Part shown: one piece after another, positions 10,782 through 21,579 of the stretch
Numbering within the stretch: the first letter of the stretch is position 1
How the letters are laid out: each line of letters opens with the position of its first letter
Position numbers and translations under genes: made by a program
Source: Impatiens glandulifera
Lineage: Eukaryota; Streptophyta; Magnoliopsida; Ericales; Balsaminaceae
Length of the DNA stretch: 64,000 nucleotides
NCBI RefSeq assembly: GCF_907164915.1
Contig: NC_061866.1
Coordinates: forward strand, 51,395,113-51,459,112
Direction of reading: 5' to 3'
Notes under the pieces: model-generated
What the model was told of the DNA's origin: nothing
What the model saw: only the letters and a program-made list of their open reading frames with translations
Database searches by the model: none

Positions 10782-11034
10782 TTTCGGGACCCGAAATGGG
10801 TGGTTTCGGGACCCGAAATGGGTGGTTTCGGGGCCCGAAATAAGGTGTTTCGGGACCCGAAATATGTGGTTTCGGGACCCAAAATATGTGGTTTCGGGAC
10901 CCGAAATAAGGTGTTTCGGGACCCGAAAGTTGGTTTCGGGACCCGAAATATGTGGTTTCGGGACCCGAAAGGTGGTTTCGGGACCCGAAATATGTGGTTT
11001 CGGGACCCGAAATAAGGTGTTTCGGGACCCGAAA
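10782..11034 (+). repeat. Palindromic array between the 3' ends of the two MULE genes
   Basis: Twelve TTTCGGGACCCGAAA-type units, central base A on the plus strand, with spacers TATGTGG, TAAGGTG and TGGGTGG. This is the only array of element B that is not inside an intron. Confidence 0.92.
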
Positions 11035-11168
11035 TTTAGATTTTTAACTTGTTTTCTCTTGGTTTTTAGCTTGCTTTAACTTGGTTAGACTATCTTCGTT
11101 AGAAATGAAAGGACAAGAATGATAAAAATGTTAAAATATTCAAAGTTATAACATGATCAAAATAAGTA

Positions 11169-14100
11169 CTATCTTCGTTGAATGTTATCACCACACGCAT
11201 GATCTTCGACATATACTTGAGAGGACAAAAGTGATGTGAAGGATAGTTGAGTTGAAAGTGGATCATTCCATTGTTGTTGTTGTGTTGAATCCAAAACTGT
11301 AGATGTTGTGGCCGTATTTCCCTTCTTTTTTGATCTCGAAGTCTTGGGGATTTTTTCAATTAAAGATTGTTTCCTCTTTGTTGGTGGTCGTCCTCGACTT
11401 CTAACTTTCTTAGGAGAGTGTATCAAAATGGATGTAGCGGGAGATTGAAATGGAGATGGAGATGGAGATGCTTCTGTGCTTTGGTCTTTAGATGCTTCAG
11501 TGCTTTCATGATTAAGTGACATAAACTGTTCCATCAAGCCTTTTATTCCGTTCATCCAAAAAGAACAAGTTACTTCCGATTTTACTCCAACTTGTTGAAC
11601 CTCTTGCATCAATCGAGTTAGACTATTGTGACGTTTTTTTTCTTCCACGGACATATCTGAATCATAAATGTTGGTGATATTTTGATACCCACGCTTAATA
11701 TCTTTACGCCACCGGTCCATTATATAATACATTGGTACCTCATTCACCCTCATTTTTTTCAACACAGCCATGATATGTCTACACAAAATACCTCTGAACT
11801 CAAACAATCGACATTCACATTTCACATTGCAATCCTTTTCGGTGTAATGTACTTTGTAAGAAACATCTCTTAGATGTTCTCCATGAACCCCCAACATGAT
11901 TTCCTCAACTCTAAATATAGAAACTGAACCTTCCTCTTCAATGGCTGAGATGTCGCACAACATCAAACCTCTAACTTCTACTTGAACCAATCTAAATATA
12001 TCTGGAGTGTATAAGTTTTGGTATTGCCTTTCGAAGGCAAATCCACTAACAGTTGGTATCAAAGAATTAAACGATAGAAAATCCAATTTCTTTTCTCTCT
12101 CGATATTTCTCAACAGAGCCCTATCATATTGCTCGACAAATTGTTTGAGGGATGTTTTGGACTGCACGTAGTCATCAAAGAAGGCATTCATACTTTCACT
12201 CCGTTGAGATGTTGACATACCGGCCCAAAATTTGTCTTTGACATAAACAGGTATCCATTTAGATCTTTCCAAATACAAAGATTTCAACCAAACATTATCT
12301 TCCAACTGATAATCTTCAATTAGTCTATTCCAATCCTCTTCGCATTGTTGAATATTTATGGAATTGTATACAATGTTTTTCAGCCTCTTCTTTATTAGAT
12401 GGTATTCAGTATGGCTTCCAAGTTTTATAGGAAGTTTCTTCATTATATGCCACAAACAAAATCGATGATGCGTTTTAGGAAATACCTTCTCAATTGCAAT
12501 CGCCATGGATCGACATTGGTCTGTGATTATGGCATTGGGAGGTCTATCATGCATACATTCCAACCAAGTTCTAAACAACCATGTGAAAGAATCTGAATCT
12601 TCACTTGACAATAACCCACATCCAAGCAAAATGGATTGACCATGATGATTAACACCAACAAACGGAGCGAAAGGCATGTCATAGCGATTTGTCAAATATG
12701 TTGTATCGAAAGAGATAACATCATGAAAATCTTCAAAGGCAGCCCTGCACCTACCATCTGCCCAAAACATGTTTTTATTTCGGGATTCCTCGTCCAAATC
12801 AATAAGGTAGAAGAAGTTTGAGTTCCTGGTTTGCATTCTTAAGAAATAATTAGTGAGTGCTTCAGCATCCCCAATCCCTAACCTCAACCGTCGTGCTTCT
12901 GTAACGTAATTTCTACATGTCCTCTCATCGAAAGACATGTTTTCATACCCTCCAGCTTCAACTACAAGTGATTGAAATGTTTTGGCCACAGTTATTCCAG
13001 CTTCATCGTTTGTATCCAATCTTCTCTTTACATTTCCGTCAATTACTTTGTAGGATCTAACATGATGTATTCTCTTAGGGCTTAAAGAATGGTTGTGCTC
13101 AAGAGAAATACTTGTTATCACATATTCCCCTTCATTTCGAACAACAACATTAATCTTTGCTGTACAATCTGTCTTCGTTATTGGTCTAGGCTGATGAAAC
13201 TTGTTTTTTGACTTCGATTCTTTCAGAAAACTCTTAGCACAACCAACGCTGAAGTATTTCCTCTTACCACCTACATTTTTGCTCCCTAATTTGGTAATGC
13301 CGAATCCCGTTAAGTGGGCATATGATGTGTAGAATTCAAGAAGTTGTTCTTCGGAGGAAAATGTCATTCCAACACTAGGAATGTGACTGCAAAAATTAAG
13401 TGAAACCGTAAGAAAAAAGTCCATAAACCACACATTTCGGGTCCCGAAACCACATTTCGGGTCCCGAAACCACCTTTCGGGTCCCGAAACAACCTATTTC
13501 GGGAAATAAAATGACCCTTTCGGGTCCCGAAACAACCCATTTCGGGAAATAAAAAGACCCTTTCGGGTCCCGAAACAACCCATTTCGGGACAAGGAAGGA
13601 CCCTTTCGGGTCACGAAACAACCCATTTCGGGACAAGGAAGGACCCTTTCGGGTCCCGAAACCAACCATTTCGGGACAAGGAAGGACCCTTTCGGGTCCC
13701 GAAACCAACCATTTCGGGACAAAGAAGGACCCTTTCGGGTCCCGAAACCAACCATTTCGGGACAAGGAAGGACCCTTTCGGGTCCCGAAACCAACCATTT
13801 CGGGACAAGGAAGGACCATTTCTTGTCCCGAAACCAACCATTTCGGGACAAGGAAGGACCATTTCTTGTCCCGAAACCAACCATTTCGGGACAAGGAAGG
13901 ACCTTTTCTTGTCCCGAAACCAACCATTTCGGGACAAGGAAGGACCCTTTCTTGTCCCGAAACCACTAGATCTATTCAGGGTACCTTTCGGGTTCAACAT
14001 GGGTGGATCTGTTCAGGTTAAGTTCTTCATCTACTGGGTTGTTCAAGTTCGGTGCTTCGGTTTCCTGAAAATTCAAATAGTTTAAATCCATAAATACTTA

Positions 14101-14204
14101 TGTAAAATGTAAACCCTAGATCTGTAAAATCTAAACCCTAGATCTATAAAATCAAAACCCTAATCTATTCAAAAAAAAATAAAGATCCTTAAAAAGGATA
14201 CCAT
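11169..14204 (-). CDS. FAR1/FHY3-related MULE transposase, intact
   Basis: Exons: 14202-14204 (ATG only, donor GTATCC), 13985-14064, 11169-13386. Together they give 2,301 nt, 766 aa, no stops. Transposases of this type bind the TIRs and cut and paste the element; FAR1/FHY3 transcription factors descend from them. Visible parts: FAR1-type zinc-binding DNA-binding domain about residues 40-135 (C77, C102, HNH at 125-127); DDE catalytic core with D255 (SFDTTY), D317 (ITDQ) and E425 (SQRSESMN); SWIM zinc finger C551-x-C553...C563-x-H565; and a basic tail with an AT-hook-like GRPPTKRK. The splice from exon 2 to exon 3 restores the typical start SHIPSVGMTFSSEEQ. The 13387-13984 intron is filled by a palindromic array. 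All catalytic residues are present, so activity is plausible, but this is inference. Confidence 0.95.
13435..13963 (-). repeat. Palindromic array, transposase intron 2
   Basis: On the plus strand the centre reads GGGTCCC, so in the transposase sense strand the unit is again TTTCGGGACCCGAAA. From about 13495 the array is organised in units of about 42 bp that alternate TTTCGGGTCCCGAAA with TTTCGGGACAAGGAAGG. In the last four units (about 13800-13963) the first motif has become TTTCTTGTCCCGAAA, which is complementary to the neighbouring TTTCGGGACAAG. The array lies wholly inside the intron. Confidence 0.93.
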
Positions 14205-14385
14205 GGAGAAGTAAATGCTGCCGTAGAAAGAAATAAATGCAGCCGGAGAAGAGAAATAAGTGCAGTCGGAGCCGGAGAAGAGAAATAAATGATGCGTTTC
14301 AGAGAGAGAAAGAAATGCAGAAATATGAAACCCTATTGGGTGAAAGAGGATATGCAGAAATGTAGAATTTTTTTTTTCTTTTTCT

Positions 14386-14460
14386 CTCTCCTAGCTGGCA
14401 AGGCCACGTAGGATTCGTGGCATTGCTTTCGCTAACCCTTCGTTGGGTTTATCATACCTC
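14386..14460 (-). repeat. Right TIR of element B
   Basis: The reverse complement begins GAGGTATGATAAACCCAACG and reaches the CTAGGAGAGA block at about 14386. It is followed directly by the 9-bp target duplication TAAAAAAAT. Confidence 0.9.
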
Positions 14461-14469
14461 TAAAAAAAT

Positions 14470-15567
14470 ATACACCGCAAAGGTAAGGGTGGGCTTAAGC
14501 CTCACCTCTTGAATGTATCTGTCCCTGCAACTTTGTATATTAAATTATCAATTATAATCATCAATCTCAACCTAATCTTTGTTATTCTGAAAAATTTGTT
14601 AATTGAACATATTCATTAAATAACAATTGTTTAGATTAAATCACGGGTTCAATTTTATCTGGAAACAACAATTTTATCTTAAATAGAAAAAATGAATCAA
14701 AATTCCTCGAGTCTTGAAATACAAGGTTTGTACCAACTCAAACAACTTGAGCGCAAGCCAATGTTGTATATCAAATTATCAATTATAATCGTCAATCTCA
14801 ACCTAATCTTTGTTATTCTGAAAATTTTGTCAATTGAGCACATTCATTAAACAACAATTGTTTAAATTAAATCACGGGTTCAATTTTATCTAGAAACGCT
14901 TTAAATTTAAGCGAGGATTAGGTAAATGGAGTTGTCATGCTAACTCTCCTTTATTCAAAAATAAAATAAAATTAAACAACAATTGTTTAAAATTAATATA
15001 CTATAAAATAAACATATTTAAAATTCGTTTAACAAATATTTAACTTATTATATTCCATTTAACACATTTTTTTTAATCAATTTAACACGTTTTTTTTTTT
15101 TTAGTATATTTGATTAATTTAATACGTTTTAAACCGGTTTAATAAATATAAATAGTTTTAACTCGTTTAATAAATTTTGAACGGCTAATACATTTTTAGT
15201 TCATTTAATATATTTACTCATTTAAAATTTTAACTTAATTATATTTGACTTTCTTTTTAACACTTTTTAACCTCAAAGTTAGATATATAATTTAAAAATA
15301 ATTTTATATTATGAAATAGAGAAGATAAGAAAAAAAAACAAGAGATGTTAGAAAAGATGGTTAAGCTAAAATAACAGGTTACAGATGTGGGAGGCTTATT
15401 AACCTTTAAGTATCCTTAAGTTCAAAATTGATTAAAAAATGAGTATTTTAATTCAACAAAAAGAAAAGAAAAAGATCAAAACTTGATTCTCAACAATAGT
15501 AATTCACAACAAAAGTTATAACATAAAAACAAAACAAAAGTTATAACATAAAAACAAAACAAAAAGA
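14470..15567. other. Intergenic region with duplicated segment and SINE remnant
   Basis: No gene is supportable. A segment of about 130 bp at 14531-14662 (TATTAAATTATCAATTATAA onward) is repeated directly at 14763-14894. The second copy runs into a SINE-like 3' section. The rest is AT-rich, with oligo-T runs near 15065-15105. The 3' untranslated region of NOC3 lies next to 15567. Confidence 0.75.
14870..14975 (+). repeat. SINE 3' fragment
   Basis: A B-box-like GGGTTCAATTT at about 14877 is followed by GGAGTTGTCATGCTAACTCTCC and an A-rich tail. The tail resembles those of the SINE copies at 36203-36360 and 54684-54850. Confidence 0.6.
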
Positions 15568-18500
15568 CTATGTTAACTTCATCTTCTTCTTTTTGTTCAC
15601 CACCTTCAATTTCTTCACTACCTTAGTAGTAGTTGCACTCTGTTTCTTCTTCGTTTGATTCTTATATTTCTCAAATAAATCCAACGCCAATGTAGTCCTA
15701 CTCAACTCGTCCTTTAACCTCTTGCTTTCGCTCATATCATGAACCATCACAAAATGATCGCAAAATTTCTTTCTCAACACATCATCCTCATCTGCCTCAC
15801 CCATCTTCACATCTTGATCAACATCGCTCACAACAGACTCACTTCCTCGTTTCCTCTTACGGTTCTTACCAAAATCTTCCTTTAAGTCGAAAGTCTCTTG
15901 CTCAATTGAAGATTGGGTATAAGCTTGCTGAGGAGTGATGTAGGAAAGTAAAACTTGGTTTTGGGTGGCTGTGCTCATTGTTGAGATTGTTGATGCTAGT
16001 GTGGAAACCATAGGATTATAGTGTTTGCGGAGAAGGTTAAGTTCCCATAATACGGTGGAAAGAGCGCCACTCAGATTTGGGTCCGAAACTTGAGGACGAT
16101 ACATCTTTAACACAATTCAATATAAACTATTATCAGATGTGCAAAAAAAAATTTAAGGCAAATTATTTGTTTATTTGAGTAAGAGATTGTACCGCAACAG
16201 GACCAGAAACCGAACCTCCTCCAGCATCATTTTCCAATAGATTCCTGCACTTCACATTCTTCTGAAGAAGATGCTTAACAGTGACTAGAGCTGCACCAAC
16301 AAAATAAAAAGTATTTAAAATATTTCCTAAGAATGACTTAATGAAAGTGTGCAAGTTTTCGAAGAATTCTTTTTTGCAAGATAATATGTACAAAATTAGA
16401 ATTACCAGACATAGCCTCGGCTGAGTCGAAGCACAAAGAGAATGTACTCAAACGCTTAATAAAAGCGGCAGCCCTTTGCATATCATGTTGTCTATCATCA
16501 CACAGCATTATTTTCAGGGCTTCCACTAGCACTTCTCCCTGATCCCTAAACTCAAACAGAAAAAATGAAAAACATTAAGGAAAAAAAAAATGGTAGTAGA
16601 AATTTCTGAAAAAAGGAGAAAAGCTTTGTCACTAACCTTCCTGCCCTGTACTCGAGCAAAATACTGTAAAGCTGAACAAAGAAATCTTGTAAATCAACAT
16701 TCAGGGCATCGAGATTGTTCCTCATCACTTTGAAAGCGACAATACAACAACGAAGACGTTCAGCAATAGAGAGCCGTTTGGTGGACTGTATGGAACCACT
16801 AATATCTGAAGAGCTTCCACCGCCTTCAGCAAGCTTTCTTAGATAAGTTATAAGGTCACCCATGAAATCTAAGTCAATATGATGAGCAAATTTCCCTATT
16901 CCATCCAAGCAAGGAGCAAGTAGAGGGAAAGTCCCCCACTGACTAGTTGATTCATTTGAAGTGTCCACATTTCTAAAAACATAAATAAGGAGGGCAAAAT
17001 GGTATTAAGATATGGAGGAGCAAAATGTAATAATGTAATAGGAAAGCTCTACATTTTTAAGAAGAAGGCTAGTGAATGAATGCTACATTAAAAAAACACT
17101 TCATTTGGATTCACCATCTCCGATTACTCATCAAGGTGTGTAATTGAATCACCATGTCTGTATTTGAAATTTAGCGGTGTTTGTAATTGATTAATGCTTA
17201 TTTAATTTAACTTCATTTTATAACTGTTTATTTAAAATTACTAATTGTTTACATTCAACTCAAATTAAATTAAAGACCCAACTTAATTGGTAAGTTATCC
17301 AAAATACATCATTTAACAGTGAAATTATATCTTAACAAGGGTAAAATAGTCTATAAGTAATTAACCTAAAAAGAAAAGGTCTATAAGTACCTTTTCAACA
17401 TTAGTTTCACAATTTATGAAATCAAATTACATACAAAGTATTTAAATTTAAATATTTTCATTTGGTTTATTCATCATTTATTATCCAGAAACTTTATTCA
17501 TTTGGCATTTAAAATTCAGCATTTAGTACTTAATTTTCAGTTTATCATAAAGGCAGAGCACACTTGGTCTAAGCCATATTAAAAAATTAAATGGTGATTA
17601 ACAGATCCAAATAGTGTGATGGTATCTCTAACTAATCAGATCTTATGGAATTTTATTGTATGTTAGAAATTGTGAAGTGATGTCATCTTCCATACTCACT
17701 CAAACAGACTCATGGAAGAACTTTCTATGGTTTATATACCTGGCTGCAATTGACTGCATGGTATGTGTCAATATGCGAAAATATGTCCCAAATACAGCAG
17801 AAAGTGTCTGTGACTGAATTTGTTTCTTCTCTTCCTCATCTTGGCTAAAAGAAGCAGCTTTAAGATCAGCTTTAACCTGTGGATCAAAGGAAACAATTTT
17901 TCCATTGACAAAAGGAGTGCAAACAAAACAAATGGATTAGAGGAAAAGAAGAATACTTCGTCTCTCATTTTCGATATCTGTTCTTTGCGATTCTTCTTTC
18001 TTTCATTGGCCGGCACTTGGCTTGGTTCCTCGGTACCCCTTTTCATTTTATTTCTCTTGCCTTTGGTTTTTTTTTCTTCAGTAATTTTAGCCCTCCCTAT
18101 GTCTTCATCAAATGTCAATGACATGAATACCTGAATGGTCAAGGAAACAAAAAATTGAGCTCAAAGCACAGATTAAAATCAGAATCATAGAAAATGCATA
18201 CATATCTTCATAAAAATCATTACAAAATTAAAGATCAGACGCTGAAAAAAATAAAAAATAAACATAATACCTCAATTGAATCAGGACGCAAATCACAATC
18301 AGAAGCTTTAACATCCTCGGCAATATACCGAACCGCGTGTACAGTAGCTTCACCACCATGCTTCCCCTCATTTGTAAAAAGTGACTTAACAGTCGCACAA
18401 CAGAGTTTCCTATCAGTCAAACAATAGTTAAGAACTGTGAGAGGTTTATAATAACCAAGAACCTTTCACCTTATAATATGCCCATTTGTCCGCTAAATAT

Positions 18501-20936
18501 AAGCATGAAAAACTGTACATATATATATCATGCAAGTAGATGACGTGTTGACAATCAACAGATGTAGTTGGTCAATCAAAAAGAAATTACCATTTTTTTT
18601 CACCAAAAATGAAAAAAATGTGTTCCAAGGTGAAGATGGAAATGGCAACAGAATAAACAAATGTAAAGTAGCTACAAGAATAGTTATTTCGGAAGCTGCA
18701 ATTTACTAATCGCTATCATGTAAGATGACTCAAATAAAATTTCTGTTGTCAACCAATAGACTAATACATATAGATTTGTCATCAACCAGAATCTGTATTA
18801 TAAAGATGTGAGATCAGAACATAAAACTAAACTCAAAATAGAATATTGCCATTTGGAAACACTTTATGGGTCTGGATCTAGAGGAGAAACTGTCAATAAG
18901 ATACGTTCTGATTCCAAACGTGAACTGATTTGGATCCACGTACAATAAGATACCTAACAGAAGAAAAAAAGTGCATTGACCGTGTTCATCTTTAGATAGC
19001 ATGACAATGATAGAAAAAGATTCTAAATCAGAAAATCAACTCTGAACCAGAAAGTTTGGATGTTAAAATGAAACAAGGATATAGAAGAATACTAAAACCT
19101 TACAACTTCATCTGTGGAGTTTAAGTTCTTAAGCACTGCAGCCAACAAGCTTTCCCAATAGTTAAAGTGTGGATGAGCATCCAGCAAAGTGCAAAGACAC
19201 CGAACAGCAACACGCTTAAGAGGTTGTTGCTTTTCTAATGCGATCAACTTGTTCAAGTATGCCTGTTTTTATGCAAAAAACAGAGAGACTAAAGGGATTG
19301 TACATCTCATCCAACAATTAAACGGCATAGTTCAAAGTAACAAAATTCAACCTTATAAACTGAAAGGAGAGTTGATTCGTATAACCGCATTTTCTTAATG
19401 GCCTTTGAAACCACCATTTCTTGCTCCTTTGCAGTTGGTAGCCTAATACGATACCTGTATAATCATTTAGATCAAACATAATGTTTCTATTGCAGTGGAA
19501 GTAGAAAAGGGACAAGAGTAAAATGTCTTTGAAATTGAATCAAGAGTCCACAAACAAGAAGAATAGACCCAAAACAAAACAAAACAAAAAAGAAGAAATA
19601 ATACCCAGGAATGATGTCTTTGAAAACAGCTAGTAATGATTTCAAACCAATAACTGTTATGGAATGATCTCCCTTATTACAAATTTGTAGCATCTCCTTA
19701 AGAGATTTAATATTTGATTCAGGATCCATAAGCAACTCTGTTCCAAGTTCTGCTAGCCTGAATTTCATTGCTTTATTTGATTCTTCAGCTGTCAACTCTT
19801 TTTCAACCTCAGCCTACAGATAGAAAATGCAAAAGTCAAGTAAAATGAGTGAGAGGTGACCAAGAAAAAATTGACAATCAAACTAAAAATTTCTACAATA
19901 CGTCAAGAACACTATTCTCAACAAAAGCTTAATCTCTGGAACCTCAAACAAAGTGAATTAACATGGTCTGGAACCTCAAACAAATGGGCTTTAGGCATGT
20001 GCAGTTTACATGTGCAAATCATCAACTCAACGATCAGAGATTCACACTTTCCTCGTGTTTTTAAATTCAAAATGAATACATAAGCAGCAACATTATACCA
20101 GCACTTGTTCTTGAGGGGTTGGTTGCACTTCTGATTTGACGGCATCTTTTTCTTGCTTCTTTGCCTCTTTTCTACCTTTTTTTAGCTTTGCCCTCTTTTC
20201 AGGCTTCGTCAACTTCACAAGACTTGCTTCCACCCCATCATCACTACTGTCACCATCAATCTGATCAGAGCCAACTGTGCCAGGCTTTTTAGCTGTCTTT
20301 GGTGCTGAATCACAAAACAACATATCAAAATAAGATTGCTAATTGATCAAAAAATGTAATTTAAGAAGGCTACAGAAAAGTAAAGGTGACTGAAATCACC
20401 TGTTCTGAAGTGGAGTTGCCCATCCAATGTCTTTATAGGAAGAGCATCTACACGATCAACTTCAATCTCATTATCTTCCTTCTTTTTCTCCAGAGACTTC
20501 TTCTTTGACCGCTTCTCATATAAAGCCTCCAAAGCATCTTCTTTAACATCAGCAACTCGAGTAACATGCCTTTTAGAATGCAACTAACGTTAACGAATAG
20601 TTTTGGCAATAAGAGCAATAATACATTATTTTTTTCACCAAACATAAAAGAATATATAAATAATTTTACCACAATAATAAATACACTAATGCAAATGCAT
20701 AGCTATATGCGCATACGATATTCATGGTATGCATATTAATGTCAATACAGTTTATGTGAGTGGAAATTTAAGATCACTGACTTGGTAATCAAATTGGTGT
20801 CCAAATTTGAAACGAAACCAGCATAATCTACATTATCATTCACAAACTGCAAATCCTCATCAGACACTTCAATTTCATCATCAGCAACATCTGGTGGGAG
20901 ATCAGGTGGTAGTATAATCTTCTGCTTCTTTCCCAT
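15568..20936 (-). CDS. NOC3: Nucleolar complex-associated protein 3 (NOC3)
   Basis: Exons: 20782-20936, 20400-20569, 20099-20304, 19605-19813, 19352-19454, 19099-19262, 18271-18409, 17957-18130, 17740-17876, 16637-16972, 16406-16545, 16193-16290, 15568-16104. They sum to 2,568 nt, 855 aa, all GT-AG. NOC3 works with NOC2 in the nucleolus and nucleus to mature and export pre-60S ribosomal particles. Visible: an acidic/Lys-rich N-terminus (KRSKKKSLEKKK); the NOC3p domain at about residues 185-290 (KAMKFRLAELGTELLMDPE, then LPTAKEQEMVVSKAIKKMRL); a CBF/Mak21-type region at about 455-730 ending ALSTVLWELNLLRKHYNP; and a basic C-terminal tail. The start MGKKQKIILPPD follows an intron acceptor directly, so the 5' UTR probably holds an intron ending at 20937. 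Family assignment is secure. Confidence 0.95.
17325..17510. repeat. Dispersed repeat shared with 43485-43650
   Basis: Within a NOC3 intron. The core AAGGGTAAAATAGTCTATAAG...CATTTGGTTTATTC matches the kinesin intron at 43497-43605 with substitutions and small indels. It is probably an old non-autonomous element. No clear ends or target duplication were identified. Confidence 0.55.
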
Positions 20937-21390
20937 CTTGCACAATAAAATACAAAATTGGTTCAATAGAACAGTACAAAATTCTGAAGAATCCTCCCAA
21001 AGGTATAAACTATAAAGAATTCAAAATTAAGAAGTTGCAAGTGTCTAGGAACCTAACTGTTCATAACAATAATAGGCCATTGATTTTCATTTCTTTGTTA
21101 ACCCCAAGTCACCACATCCCACAAATAAAAAATTGTATCGAAGTTGGAAGTGAAAAAAAACATAATTTCATATCCATTCAATGCAAAACATATGGAAATC
21201 AACATCATATGAAATAATCAAAGATGCTAATAAATTGAAAGACTTGATTAAACCTGCTTCAACGGGTGGAGTGGCTGAGCGACTTGAAAGGCGAAGTAGA
21301 TTGAATGACTTGTTCTTAATACTCTCCCTTAGGAAGATTCAATGACAATGAATAGTAGATGCAGCGAAATCTCTCCAAAGTTCAGACCTT
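20937..21390 (-). other. NOC3 5' leader with probable intron
   Basis: The ATG at 20936 is preceded by TTTTATTGTGCAAG, a good acceptor. A donor GTTTAATC follows CCGTTGAAGCAG at about 21253. This suggests a non-coding first exon at about 21254-21370 and a leader intron of about 315 bp. The intron holds no supportable gene. Confidence 0.55.
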
Positions 21391-21397
21391 GAAGGGT

Positions 21398-21579
21398 TTT
21401 ATATTTAAGCCGATTCATTAGGGTTTTAGAGGGGATTTTACAGGTGAAGACTGAAGAGGAAGACCAATGTTATATTTAACCCCTAAAGTTTTATTTTACT
21501 TTCAATTTAAACCATATTCTTATAATTAATCTGTTTTTTTCATAGATTGTTCACGATGGGCCGACCCTAGGTTTGGGCT
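21398..21579 (-). promoter_or_regulatory. NOC3 promoter: TATA box, telo-box and two site II motifs
   Basis: On the minus strand a TATA-like TATAAA lies at 21398-21403 and a telo-box (AAACCCTAA) at 21418-21426. On the plus strand two site II elements, TGGGCC (21557-21562) and TGGGCT (21574-21579), lie farther upstream. Telo-box plus site II is the established promoter signature of plant ribosomal-protein and ribosome-biogenesis genes, which fits NOC3. Motif presence is seen; regulation is inferred. Confidence 0.7.

Larger units (their letters stand above)
5757..14469. mobile_element. Complete Mutator-like element B (ULP1 protease plus transposase) with 9-bp target duplication
   Basis: The element spans 5766-14460 (8,695 bp) and is flanked by perfect copies of TAAAAAAAT at 5757-5765 and 14461-14469. 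A 9-bp duplication is typical of the Mutator superfamily. The left end starts GGGAAATGATATTTTCAACG and the reverse complement of the right end starts GAGGTATGATAAACCCAACG; both continue into the TIR block shared with element A. It carries two convergent genes, each starting just inside a TIR: a ULP1-type protease (+) and a FAR1-like transposase (-). MULEs carrying ULP1-like genes are known in plants (Kaonashi-type and related elements). The exact TSD and the open transposase frame suggest fairly recent insertion. Four palindromic arrays and an AT-rich minisatellite lie inside. Confidence 0.93.

Noticed and set aside
13387..13433. Transposase start at MWFMDFF (13433)
   Set aside because: That segment is intron: a good acceptor (TTTTTGCAG) lies at 13387, and splicing to 13985-14064 and the ATG at 14204 restores a typical N-terminus.
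13364..14000. Long minus-strand open frames in three phases with repeats such as CPEMVGFGTRKGPSLSRNGWF
   Set aside because: They are translations of the palindromic array. All frames stay open because the units lack stops, and the array is intronic by the transposase splice model.
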